The notes under the pieces are model-generated. The model did no database searches and was not told the origin of the DNA. It was given only the letters and a program-made list of their open reading frames with translations. From Nitrososphaerales archaeon TH5896 (GTDB taxonomy: Archaea; Thermoproteota; Nitrososphaeria; Nitrososphaerales; Nitrososphaeraceae): a stretch of DNA of 17,165 nucleotides. This document shows positions 1-6,227 of the stretch, piece by piece; within the stretch, counting starts at the first letter, position 1; every line of letters begins with the position of its first letter. Made by a program: the position numbers and the translations under genes. Where the stretch lies: positions 1 to 17,165 of the forward strand of contig JAATVP010000154.1 in the NCBI GenBank assembly GCA_014523625.1, given 5' to 3'.

Positions 1-426
1 ATGAAACAGATTTAGGTAACTTTTCTTGAAACGAATCTAGATTTATTAGAAGCTTCTGAAAAAATCTAGTTTTAGATTGGAATTTAAAGGTAGGCGAGTC
101 GAAGGCCGGCACTTCAAAAATAAGATTGAAGGCCAACAGCTGGATCAACGGTAGCAGACTGAAAGTTCTGACGAATATAAATGAACAAATTGCGATCTTG
201 AATAGATTATAGTTTCTGTTTAGGAAGAAAACCCCCTTGAAAGCTTCGTTTGGGTACGACTAGCTTTTTACTTACTAGCCTGGGTGACAATTTAGCTAAC
301 TAATAAATCGGAATGGTCTTGAAGCGTCATTGTGTAGAACCGCAGATCAAAGTAGGAGGAAATATTCAGTATTAACAACAATATTGGATATCCTAAAAAT
401 AGTGGTAATAGCTCCGTTAAGCAATC
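1..426. other. Gene-poor left edge
   Basis: I see no intact gene here. All three plus frames are broken by stops. One minus-strand frame stays open from about 245 to the left edge but has no ATG and a composition expected of AT-rich noise. A short plus frame (about 300-435) reads like the N-terminal helix of a winged-helix regulator but has no start codon, so it could be a relic. No tRNA or repeat array was recognised. Confidence 0.4.
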
Positions 427-612
427 TTGAAACATAATACGAACTATGGTCATAGAACGGATGAACCTATTTCTTTACAAATGGAGAGGATATTAAGGGA
501 ACCTGAGATTTACTTTAAACTTGGGAAGAATATCATAAATGGAGCAGTCCTAAGGCAGGCATGTACAAATATATTCATGAAATTAAATCCTTTAGGCGAT
601 TCTGTGTATTGA
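427..612 (+). CDS. Possible small hypothetical protein (61 aa)
   Basis: This is a 61-codon frame opening with TTG. The product is mixed polar and charged, with one Cys and no recognised domain, signal peptide or membrane segment. Its stop lies three bases before the ATG of the next small frame (616-759), a spacing typical of co-transcribed archaeal genes and the only contextual support. No convincing TATA box or ribosome site was identified. It may equally be a decayed gene: the frames before it look like broken coding sequence. I do not recognise it and give no function. Confidence 0.22.
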   Translation: MKHNTNYGHRTDEPISLQMERILREPEIYFKLGKNIINGAVLRQACTNIFMKLNPLGDSVY

Positions 613-615
613 TAA

Positions 616-759
616 ATGCGTATCCCGATCACTATCACCATCCTCAAGACCTTCTTTATTCAAGTAACAATTGTGTTATATTCCAATGCATCCAACTATG
701 GAGTCGATGTCATCAGCTCATTTGCTGCTATGTTACTAGGATCATGTTGCATTGGCTGA
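616..759 (+). CDS. Possible small hydrophobic protein (47 aa)
   Basis: This ATG frame follows the stop of the 427-612 frame by three bases. The product is strongly hydrophobic: an N-terminal stretch rich in Ile, Thr and Val (about residues 3-21), then a second apolar segment ending in a Cys-Cys pair (about residues 32-46). This would fit one or two membrane segments or the start of a truncated membrane protein. It stops abruptly and the downstream sequence in other frames stays hydrophobic, so a broken longer gene is possible. No family was recognised. Confidence 0.22.
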   Translation: MRIPITITILKTFFIQVTIVLYSNASNYGVDVISSFAAMLLGSCCIG

Positions 760-791
760 TTCTACATCTTGTTCTTCTTTTCACCGCGACA

Positions 792-812
792 TCTAAAATC
801 TAAAATCTAAAA
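792..812. repeat. Three tandem copies of TCTAAAA
   Basis: Three perfect 7-base units sit in the spacer before the helicase gene. This is a simple-sequence tract with no evident function. Slippage could change its copy number. Confidence 0.85.
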
Positions 813-957
813 TCACTGCTCCATTTAATAATAAAGATAATTAGGATAAGATTATATCTTAGTGATTCCCGTATTAATTGAAGCAAAAGAATTACGGCAA
901 TCGACAAGTAGATAAAAATTACTTTACGTATTTTCCGTTCCTTTTGTATATGAAAAA

Positions 958-2271
958 GTGAAAAATAAAAAATTGACAATAAAATTTGAAGAGTTAGGAT
1001 TGAATGCTGAAATTATCAAAGCACTCAAAGAAAATGGATTTGAAGCTCCTTTTCCTATCCAACAGGAAGCAATACCATTTATTTTAAGAGGTATAGATGT
1101 TATAGGACAGGCGCACACAGGTACTGGAAAGACGGCAGCTTTTGCGCTGCCAATATTAACCAAAATAAGGCGAAGAGGTCCATTACAGGCAGTGATACTC
1201 GCCCCAACAAGGGAGCTAGCAGTACAGGTTACTGCTGAATTTGAAAAGTTCGCAAGGTATACAGGCATCAGAGTTGTATCCATTTATGGAGGCCAAAGCA
1301 TTGGTATCCAGTATAAGCAGCTAAGGAAAGGTGTTCAGATAGTGGTAGCGACACCCGGCAGATTGATTGATCATATCAAACGCAGATCAATTAGTCTCAA
1401 GGAAGTAAAGTTTGCGGTACTTGACGAAGCTGATAGAATGTTTGACATGGGCTTTGTTGACGATATCGAGTATATTTTATCTTATATGAGAGAAGATAGG
1501 CATACATGTTTATTTTCAGCTACTATGCCTCGAGAGGTTTTGAGACTCGCACAAGAATATATGGTTGATCCAAAAGAAATACGACTCAATGAAAAAGAAT
1601 TGAGTCTTAATACTATTGACCAATCTTACCTAGTCGTTCACGAAAATGAAAAATTCAAGCATCTGTGCAATTTTATCAGAAATAAGAATGAGAGACAGAC
1701 TATAGTTTTTGCCGCTACAAAGCAAAGGACACATAGACTTGCTTCTGAGTTAAAGCAAGAGGGATTCAAAGCAATTACAATGCACGGCGATCTATCTCAA
1801 GGGCAAAGGGATAACGCAATGTACAAATTCAGAAAAGGATTTGAAGACATCCTTGTGGCCACTGATATTGCTGCAAGAGGAATTGATGTGCCGGCTGTAG
1901 GTCACGTGATTAACTATGACATACCGGCAGACCCACTAATCTATTTTCATCGGATAGGAAGGACAGCAAGAGCCGGCGGAGCTGGAAAGGCTATCTCTTT
2001 GGTTTCTCAAGATAGAGTTGATGACTTTGGAAGGATTCTTAAGACAACAGAAAAACCTATTCATAAACTAAATGAAGAAATGGGAATTGAAATCCCTGTG
2101 ATTCAACAGTATGTACATATACGTCAAAGACATGGTAGTAGCAATTATAAAAGATATAATAATACTAGTTATAGTAACGGCTACAATAGCAGCTACAGAA
2201 ATAATGTTAACTCCAAAAACAGTTATAGAAGCAGTTATAGAAGCAGAGGGCCTAGCTACGGCATTAAGTAG
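958..2271 (+). CDS. DEAD-box ATP-dependent RNA helicase
   Basis: This 437-residue superfamily 2 RNA helicase unwinds or remodels RNA using ATP in the cytoplasm. All signature motifs are visible in order: Q motif (Gln35 region), motif I AHTGTGKT (52-59), Ia APTREL (82-87), Ib TPGR (132-135), motif II DEAD (156-159), motif III SAT (187-189), motif V region ATDIAARGID (301-310) and motif VI HRIGRTAR (331-338). After the core is a basic Tyr/Ser/Asn/Arg-rich tail (about 388-437), partly built from a 12-base tandem repeat at 2221-2244; such tails usually add RNA affinity. The start is GTG at 958; the nearby ATG at 950 is out of frame and stops at once. It is monocistronic. In bacteria and archaea such enzymes often act in cold response and ribosome assembly (RhlE/DeaD/CshA-like), but the exact role is not given by sequence. 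Confidence 0.97.
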   Translation: MKNKKLTIKFEELGLNAEIIKALKENGFEAPFPIQQEAIPFILRGIDVIGQAHTGTGKTAAFALPILTKIRRRGPLQAVILAPTRELAVQVTAEFEKFARYTGIRVVSIYGGQSIGIQYKQLRKGVQIVVATPGRLIDHIKRRSISLKEVKFAVLDEADRMFDMGFVDDIEYILSYMREDRHTCLFSATMPREVLRLAQEYMVDPKEIRLNEKELSLNTIDQSYLVVHENEKFKHLCNFIRNKNERQTIVFAATKQRTHRLASELKQEGFKAITMHGDLSQGQRDNAMYKFRKGFEDILVATDIAARGIDVPAVGHVINYDIPADPLIYFHRIGRTARAGGAGKAISLVSQDRVDDFGRILKTTEKPIHKLNEEMGIEIPVIQQYVHIRQRHGSSNYKRYNNTSYSNGYNSSYRNNVNSKNSYRSSYRSRGPSYGIK

Positions 2272-2288
2272 TGCCTGCGTCAGAGGCA
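2272..2288 (+). terminator. Small hairpin directly after the helicase stop
   Basis: TGCCT (2272-2276) pairs with AGGCA (2284-2288) across a 7-base loop, beginning right after the TAG stop. There is no T-tract, so it may be a 3'-end stabiliser rather than a terminator. Confidence 0.3.
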
Positions 2289-2360
2289 ATATGCCAGGGT
2301 AGTAGAATCTAGCAGTTTACGAGAGGCCGGTTACAGTAAGTATGATACAGGTTAGGGTAG

Positions 2361-2452
2361 AGGGACAATGCTGTTAGAACAATAAAATAAGAGTTATGCA
2401 TTAAAAGCCAAACTCAAAGTTGTCTCGCCTTCTTAGGTGAATTATTGTCCCT
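2361..2452. repeat. 9-bp inverted repeat with 74-bp spacer
   Basis: AGGGACAAT at 2361-2369 is the exact complement of ATTGTCCCT at 2444-2452, in the 295-base spacer between helicase and stress protein. It could be the base of a structured RNA leader or trailer, or paired binding sites. Nothing else in the spacer resembles a gene; a (TCAA)4 tract lies at 2472-2487. Confidence 0.4.
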
Positions 2453-2535
2453 ATAATGCTTCATGAAAATATCAATCAATCAATCAATTTCAATTTGAAT
2501 ATGAAAACAAACAAGTGGGGTTAAACCACGACTAA

Positions 2536-2546
2536 GCATAAATACT
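2536..2546 (+). promoter_or_regulatory. TATA box of the universal stress gene
   Basis: The AT-rich box GCATAAATACT is preceded by a purine-rich BRE-like AAG context. Its centre lies about 26 bases before the ATG at 2567, so transcription would start at or next to the start codon (leaderless mRNA). Confidence 0.55.
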
Positions 2547-2566
2547 TTATTTAATACAGTCAAATC

Positions 2567-3133
2567 ATGAGCCCACATGATGATGCTAAAGTAGCAGATT
2601 CGTCATCAAATGCAGGATCACCAGAGGGTTTTTCGGTAGAATCCAGTAGCTCTTCTCCTGCCTCGAAATTAAGTATTCCTTCCTATACTAAAATTTTGGT
2701 ACCTCATGATGGAAAAGAGGCTTCAGATAAAGCACTTGGCCATGCAATATACTTATCAAATCTCTCTGGTGCAGAAATTGTCATTCTATGTATAATACAA
2801 GACGTAGAAAAGTTTGAAGGGACTTCGGTTGATATATCACAAAATAAATCAACACACAGTCAAAATAGTTTTGAACTTGACATTAAAGGAGAATTAGTAA
2901 ATATAATGGAAGCAAAAATAAAACAATGTACAGAGGCAGGTAGCAAGAATAAGATATCGTATGGAATTAGAACAGGACATGTTGTTCATGAGGTAGTAAG
3001 GGCATGTCAAGAGACTGACTATGATTTAATTATCATGGCAACGACGCATCTCGATTCTTGGCTACATTCTATATTTAGTGAAACCAGAAAAATAATCAGT
3101 AATATTCGAACACCTGTCTTGATCATACATTAG
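2567..3133 (+). CDS. Universal stress protein, UspA fold, divergent
   Basis: This 188-residue soluble protein has a Ser-rich N-terminal extension (about 1-38) before a single Usp domain (about 40-188). Family features are the first strand YTKILVPHDG (40-49), the helix with KALGHAIYLSN (55-65), and the typical ending with RTPVLIIH. Usp proteins are dimeric and are either ATP-binding (G-2X-G-9X-G-S/T) or not. Here the region after the fourth strand reads MATTHLDSWLHSIFSETRK: none of the glycines is kept, so I infer a non-ATP-binding type. The ATG is supported by the TATA box about 26 bases upstream and no ribosome site is needed. It is probably transcribed alone or with the small frame that follows. 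A stress-signalling or chaperone-like role is family knowledge only. Confidence 0.93.
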   Translation: MSPHDDAKVADSSSNAGSPEGFSVESSSSSPASKLSIPSYTKILVPHDGKEASDKALGHAIYLSNLSGAEIVILCIIQDVEKFEGTSVDISQNKSTHSQNSFELDIKGELVNIMEAKIKQCTEAGSKNKISYGIRTGHVVHEVVRACQETDYDLIIMATTHLDSWLHSIFSETRKIISNIRTPVLIIH

Positions 3134-3147
3134 TCAGGTCGTGACAT

Positions 3148-3330
3148 TTGAATCCAAACATAACTACATTCTTGAAGTTTAAATCTATGAATCAAAAATC
3201 CGAAAAGGATGAGAAATTGGAAGCTAAAAATACTACTGCGAGTGTGTCTTCAATCCCATCACAGTTAGGCAATAGACGAACCTCTGAATTGGTCTTTTTA
3301 GTACGTCGCTTTAGACAAGTATTAGAATGA
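3148..3330 (+). CDS. Possible small charged protein (60 or 47 aa)
   Basis: This frame follows the stress protein by 14 bases. It opens with TTG at 3148, but an in-frame ATG at 3187 giving 47 residues is the more natural start. The short form begins with a Lys/Glu-rich segment, then a Ser/Thr-rich stretch, and ends in a basic amphipathic helix with Arg-Arg-Phe-Arg. There are no Cys, no signal peptide and no recognised family. Close spacing suggests co-transcription with the stress gene, but coding status is unproven. Confidence 0.33.
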   Translation: MNPNITTFLKFKSMNQKSEKDEKLEAKNTTASVSSIPSQLGNRRTSELVFLVRRFRQVLE

Positions 3331-3339
3331 AGATGGCTT

Positions 3340-3355
3340 TAACGTAAATACGTTA
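3340..3355. promoter_or_regulatory. 16-bp palindrome upstream of the TRAM gene
   Basis: TAACGT-AAAT-ACGTTA is a perfect 6-bp inverted repeat with a 4-base centre. It ends about 40 bases before the TRAM start codon, just upstream of a TATA-like CATATTAC at about 3359-3366. This is where an archaeal repressor or activator would touch the BRE/TATA region. Confidence 0.35.
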
Positions 3356-3394
3356 GTTCATATTACTGTAACGCTTAACCATTTGTGACTATTA

Positions 3395-3625
3395 ATGAGT
3401 CACGGACAGAACACGAAAACAACAAATGACTTCTCGAGGCCTGTAGAAACAGGTAAAGAATATACAGTAGATGTCACTGATAACGGTAGAGCTGGAGACG
3501 GGATCGCAAAAATACAAGGCTTAGTGATTTTTGTAAAAGGCGCGAAGGCGGGAGACAAAAATGTAAAGATTAAGATTAATTCTGTGGGGAGCAGATTTGC
3601 TACTGCGGAATTAGTAGCAAGTTAG
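3395..3625 (+). CDS. TRAM-domain RNA-binding protein
   Basis: This 76-residue protein is almost entirely one TRAM domain (about 18-75), the small five-strand OB-like fold also found in TrmA/RumA and MiaB enzymes. Recognisable pieces are VETGKEYTVDVTDNGRAGDG (17-36), the GLVIFVKGAKAGD segment (42-54) with its conserved Gly residues, and the final strand ending FATAELV. Stand-alone TRAM proteins are characteristic of archaea. In methanogens such a protein acts as an RNA chaperone and cold-shock substitute, melting RNA structure, so a similar cytoplasmic role is the best inference. The ATG at 3395 gives the full domain plus a short polar N-terminus. The gene stands alone, with a palindrome upstream and a terminator-like structure downstream. 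The DEAD-box helicase upstream would be a functional companion in RNA remodelling, though the two are not in one operon. Confidence 0.95.
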   Translation: MSHGQNTKTTNDFSRPVETGKEYTVDVTDNGRAGDGIAKIQGLVIFVKGAKAGDKNVKIKINSVGSRFATAELVAS

Positions 3626-3632
3626 ACAGATT

Positions 3633-3685
3633 CAATTAGTCAATTTTTGACTCTGAACTAATTGGAAAGAGGTTTTTCTATCTCT
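3633..3685 (+). terminator. Terminator-like stem-loop after the TRAM gene
   Basis: CAATTAGT (3633-3640) pairs with ACTAATTG (3657-3664). Inside it AGTCAA (3638-3643) can alternatively pair with TTGACT (3647-3652) through a 3-base loop. Pyrimidine-rich and T-rich sequence follows within 20 bases. It lies 7 bases after the TRAM stop. Confidence 0.5.
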
Positions 3686-4316
3686 ATTATCTTATTTTTA
3701 GATTGTTAATATATCAGTATATATTAGATTAAAAAGATTTTGTTTTGTTAATTAATTCCAATATTTATGCTATTATAGCAAAGGTGTACTTTTATTTCTG
3801 TTGAATCTTCCAAAATATAGTCCATAAAGTATTATATATATTACTGCCAATATGATACTACGTAATACTGACTGGATGAAAAAACCGAGCATATCCAAGT
3901 AACACAGCAAAAAAGTACAAGAATTCTGAATATAATGACAACACCGTTGATTGTCTAATGAAATATCTTGAATTAGAAAGCTATGAACAGCTAGAAGATT
4001 TTTTAATTCATAGTCATGTTCCAAAGTTCGATTAGATTTAGTGCAAATATTCAAAGTCTTATATATCATGCAATCTAATTATTACTATGATAAATGATTC
4101 TGAAAATAATGATTCAATTTATTCTAAAAAGAGTAATGATTTGCTAAGTGGGATGAAACGTTATTTGCCATAGAACATCAAAATGATGACAAAGGACTAC
4201 GGGAATATCTGCAAAAACAGGCAAGTTTACATCTGGAATAGCTATATCATTTTCCACGAATCAAGTAGTTTATACGCGTCCGTCGTTTATATGCTTCCGT
4301 CCAATGCCTATCGCAA
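3686..4316. other. Gene-poor region with ORF scraps
   Basis: No convincing gene is present. Three plus-strand scraps are worth recording. An open stretch at about 3880-4035 ends in a plausible amphipathic helix but has an ATG only at 3958 (25 residues). A 28-residue ATG frame lies at 4087-4173 (begins Met-Ile-Asn-Asp). A 45-residue ATG frame lies at 4183-4320, overlapping the response-regulator stop in the opposite direction. A 98-codon minus-strand frame over 3773-4069 has one hydrophobic segment but no support. The pattern looks like decayed genes. Confidence 0.4.
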
Positions 4317-4742
4317 TTAATTCTTTACGATCTCAGCCACTAAATCAGTTAAGCGATCTGTGTCAAATGGTTTTTGTATGTATTTTGATATGTAATTACC
4401 GCTTTCCAATTCTCTTATGAGTACACCGTTTACATCATATGCTGAATTGAGAATTATTTTGGTTTCATTGCATTCTTTTATTTTGCGAGCGACAGAATCT
4501 CCCCACATGCCCCCCAATTTATAATCTAATAGTATTAGAGATATTTTGTTACCCCGGTTTGTTTCTTCTATGTACCTCTCGATACATTCTTCGCCAGAAT
4601 CTACCATTATTACATCATATATTGACCTGAATATTAACCCAAATAATAGAAGTATATCTGGCTCATCGTCACAAATCATCATCATTTTCTTCTTTCTTTC
4701 AAAATTACTATTATTATATTCTAATCTCTGAGTATTATCCAT
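4317..4742 (-). CDS. Single-domain response regulator (receiver only)
   Basis: This 141-residue protein is a lone CheY-like receiver domain. The acidic metal-binding pair is Asp25-Asp26 (MICDDEPD), the phospho-acceptor is Asp73 (LILLDYKLGG), the switch Ser is Ser100 (IILNSAYD) and the conserved Lys is Lys124 (IQKPFD). No DNA-binding or enzymatic output domain follows, so it probably relays phosphate or acts by protein contact. The first 19 residues are polar and outside the domain; a pair of Met codons at residues 20-21 is an alternative start. No histidine kinase lies in the window. The 73-codon frame on the other strand (4777) would be divergently transcribed. Confidence 0.93.
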   Translation of the reverse strand: MDNTQRLEYNNSNFERKKKMMMICDDEPDILLLFGLIFRSIYDVIMVDSGEECIERYIEETNRGNKISLILLDYKLGGMWGDSVARKIKECNETKIILNSAYDVNGVLIRELESGNYISKYIQKPFDTDRLTDLVAEIVKN

Positions 4743-4776
4743 TTCACTTATTCTCTTCGCTCTTCACAGCTATTCC

Positions 4777-4998
4777 GTGTACCAGACTTTATATGTGGAC
4801 ACACAGTTATATACGATTCCATATACAATCGCATATAGATCCAATATTATAGTTGTTAACGCAGATAAGTATTACTTTGAGTTTGCTGTATCATCATTAG
4901 AAAATCTGCAAACCTTTGTTGATTCATTTACTTCGGTCAGTAGCGTCGTATTAGACGTTGATAAGCTAATATTATATCATATCCCACCAAATCAATGA
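4777..4998 (+). CDS. Possible small hypothetical protein (73 aa)
   Basis: This frame starts with GTG, divergent from the response regulator with a 34-base gap. It encodes a product with alternating hydrophobic and polar residues (segments NIIVVNADKYYFEFAVSS and SSVVLDVDKLILYHIP), resembling an alpha/beta fold rather than noise. Its TGA stop lies inside the left arm of a perfect 10-bp hairpin (4997-5030), which is circumstantial support for a real transcript ending here. No ribosome site or family was recognised. A regulator partner of the receiver protein is conceivable from position only. Confidence 0.35.
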   Translation: MYQTLYVDTQLYTIPYTIAYRSNIIVVNADKYYFEFAVSSLENLQTFVDSFTSVSSVVLDVDKLILYHIPPNQ

Positions 4999-5030
4999 AC
5001 CTAAATTCATCAAGTTCTATATTTAGGTTC
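4997..5030 (+). terminator. Perfect 10-bp hairpin at the stop codon
   Basis: GAACCTAAAT (4997-5006) pairs perfectly with ATTTAGGTTC (5021-5030) across a 14-base loop. The left arm includes the last two bases of the TGA stop of the 4777-4998 frame. No long T-tract follows, so it could also be a protein-binding palindrome. Confidence 0.45.
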
Positions 5031-5091
5031 TAGCAACACACTTTCGATAGAGATTTTTGTTTGCATTATCAGGTAACGGCCAACAAATAGA

Positions 5092-5189
5092 TTGATACTG
5101 GTCTACTACCTTTTGTTATATTTTATGAAGGTAGGGTTGGAGGGTATCAACAACCAGCCCGTAGTGAAATTATTCAGTGTTGGGCACTG
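5092..5189 (+). ncRNA. Candidate structured RNA
   Basis: The outer helix is TTGATAC (5092-5098) with GTATCAA (5144-5150). The nested inner helix is CTACCTT (5106-5112) with AAGGTAG (5128-5134), with internal loops of 7 and 9 bases and a 15-base apical loop. A third hairpin, CAGTG (5175-5179) with CACTG (5185-5189), follows. The stretch is richer in GC than its surroundings and contains no ORF. The strand is arbitrary because the helices work on both. No known RNA family, C/D or ACA box was recognised. Confidence 0.25.
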
Positions 5190-5222
5190 ACAACCCGTTA
5201 TAAGCCAACATACCAAGTTAAA

Positions 5223-5357
5223 CTATATCATGATAACTAAAGTATTTCTGTCATTTAATCCAATATGATGTACTCTAGTACTAGTTACTAGCCTAACATT
5301 ATTATTTCGTCCCATGTTTCTGCCGAAGAAAAGCATGTATTGTTTATTTTGGCTCAT
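5223..5357 (-). CDS. Possible small basic protein (44 aa)
   Basis: This is an ATG frame of 44 residues rich in Asn, Arg and Met with no Cys and no membrane segment; residues 11-35 are basic. It is separated from the next minus-strand frame (ending 5513) by about 155 bases. No ribosome site, TATA box or family supports it beyond an open frame in a gene-poor stretch. Confidence 0.22.
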   Translation of the reverse strand: MSQNKQYMLFFGRNMGRNNNVRLVTSTRVHHIGLNDRNTLVIMI

Positions 5358-5512
5358 GTTGAAACTGTATATTGTCTCCGTCGGATACCTGAACTCGAAA
5401 TATGTTATTTATGAATTGGAGAAAACTAGGCCCTGCACTATAGCTTGGAGAAGATACTGCAGCTCATAGCACTTTTAATGACTAATCTAATTTCAAAGAT
5501 ATCATCACTTTT

Positions 5513-5683
5513 TCATTCACACCAAGATACACCTTTCCATCTATTCTTTAAATATGGCTCTCCACATATGGAACATTCTATTGTTTTGCTTTGTACCAGA
5601 TTATTCTCTGTTTTACAACCTGGACATTCCCCATAACCTACTATATCAAAATCCTCCAGACGATTAGTTTGTAGTATTATCAA
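5513..5683 (-). CDS. Small zinc-ribbon protein (56 aa), possibly the end of a frameshifted gene
   Basis: The product carries a CPGC knuckle (Cys20, Cys23) and a CSIC knuckle (Cys37, Cys40) about 14 residues apart, the pattern of a zinc ribbon, followed by a short basic and aromatic tail ending Trp-Cys-Glu. The frame has no ATG. The likely start is a TTG at 5683 that overlaps the TGA stop of the 35-residue frame upstream (5680-5787), with a GGAG element about 7 bases before it, as in translational coupling. Alternatively the two frames are one gene of about 90 residues broken by a frameshift near 5683-5700. Zinc ribbons of this kind bind nucleic acid or proteins; no specific role can be given. 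Confidence 0.5.
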   Translation of the reverse strand: MIILQTNRLEDFDIVGYGECPGCKTENNLVQSKTIECSICGEPYLKNRWKGVSWCE

Positions 5684-5787
5684 TATTGCTCTCCTTCCAT
5701 GAAATGGTTGTACTTTGAAAGTCCTTTCTTGCTCAAATAGACATAGTCATCGGTTGAATCCTTGAAGTCACACTTACTATAACCCAT
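5680..5787 (-). CDS. Small protein (35 aa) upstream of the zinc ribbon
   Basis: This ATG frame runs into the zinc-ribbon frame with its stop overlapping the next TTG. The peptide is hydrophilic with one Cys (residue 6), two Asp-rich turns and a Tyr/Lys-rich centre (YVYLSKKGLSKY), and its codon choice looks coding-like. It may be an independent coupled microprotein or the N-terminal part of a single zinc-ribbon protein interrupted by a frameshift. No recognised homologue. Confidence 0.38.
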   Translation of the reverse strand: MGYSKCDFKDSTDDYVYLSKKGLSKYNHFMEGEQY

Positions 5788-6227
5788 ATGTATATTCATT
5801 ATTGTCATAATACAATAATATAGTCGCATACCGCGTATATAAATAATTAGTATGCACTTCTCGATGGTAGTTATATTCTGATTCTATACAGTTAGGCGGC
5901 CAGGACATTTAGAGACGATCTTTGTACAATATCCTTTATCCATATATAGAATAGATGCGTAGAGTTATAGTTGATTGGATATAAATCGGAGAAGTGTATA
6001 CAAAATGAACATGGCTTATGCAATGGGAACTATATTTAGTAACCGAAAAACTATTGAAGTACTTTTCTAATATGAAGTAAAGTCTTTGGTCATTGCTTAT
6101 CGATGCATTTTGAACTAAATACATTGTTATATGTTATAGTTTTACAATAACATACGGGTGAATGAGGCAGCAATAGCTATCCTTTCCCGCACATGACTTT
6201 GCGTAATCATTAGTAAGAATGTTAGAA
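5788..6227. other. Intergenic region with a promoter-driven ORF relic
   Basis: A good TATA box (ATATAAAT, 5979-5986) lies about 23 bases before an ATG at 6005, but the frame ends after 21 codons (6005-6070), as if a leaderless gene had been cut short. From 6093 to 6176 comes a second copy of the promoter and first codons of the 13837-14118 gene. A further AT box lies at 5839-5851. No intact gene is present. Confidence 0.45.
6093..6176 (+). repeat. Dispersed repeat, copy A (promoter and start)
   Basis: This region is closely similar to 13774-13858 by eye, with shared blocks such as TTATATGTTATAG and GGTGAATGAGGCAGCAA. In copy B the repeat is the TATA region and start of a 93-codon gene. Here the ATG is altered and the frame (from a GTG) dies after about 12 codons. 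It looks like a truncated duplicate gene start. Confidence 0.75.

Noticed and set aside
1..245. Open minus-strand frame running off the left edge
   Set aside because: No ATG, and a Phe/Leu-rich composition typical of antisense AT-rich DNA; no motif recognised.
924..1283. 119-codon minus-strand frame
   Set aside because: Antisense shadow of the DEAD-box helicase, whose motifs are unmistakable on the plus strand.
3773..4069. 98-codon minus-strand frame with one hydrophobic segment
   Set aside because: No promoter, ribosome site or family; the plus strand of the same DNA looks at least as coding-like, and the whole area seems decayed.
4183..4230. AATGATGA as box C of a C/D RNA
   Set aside because: No box D (CTGA) at suitable distance and no internal C'/D' pair.
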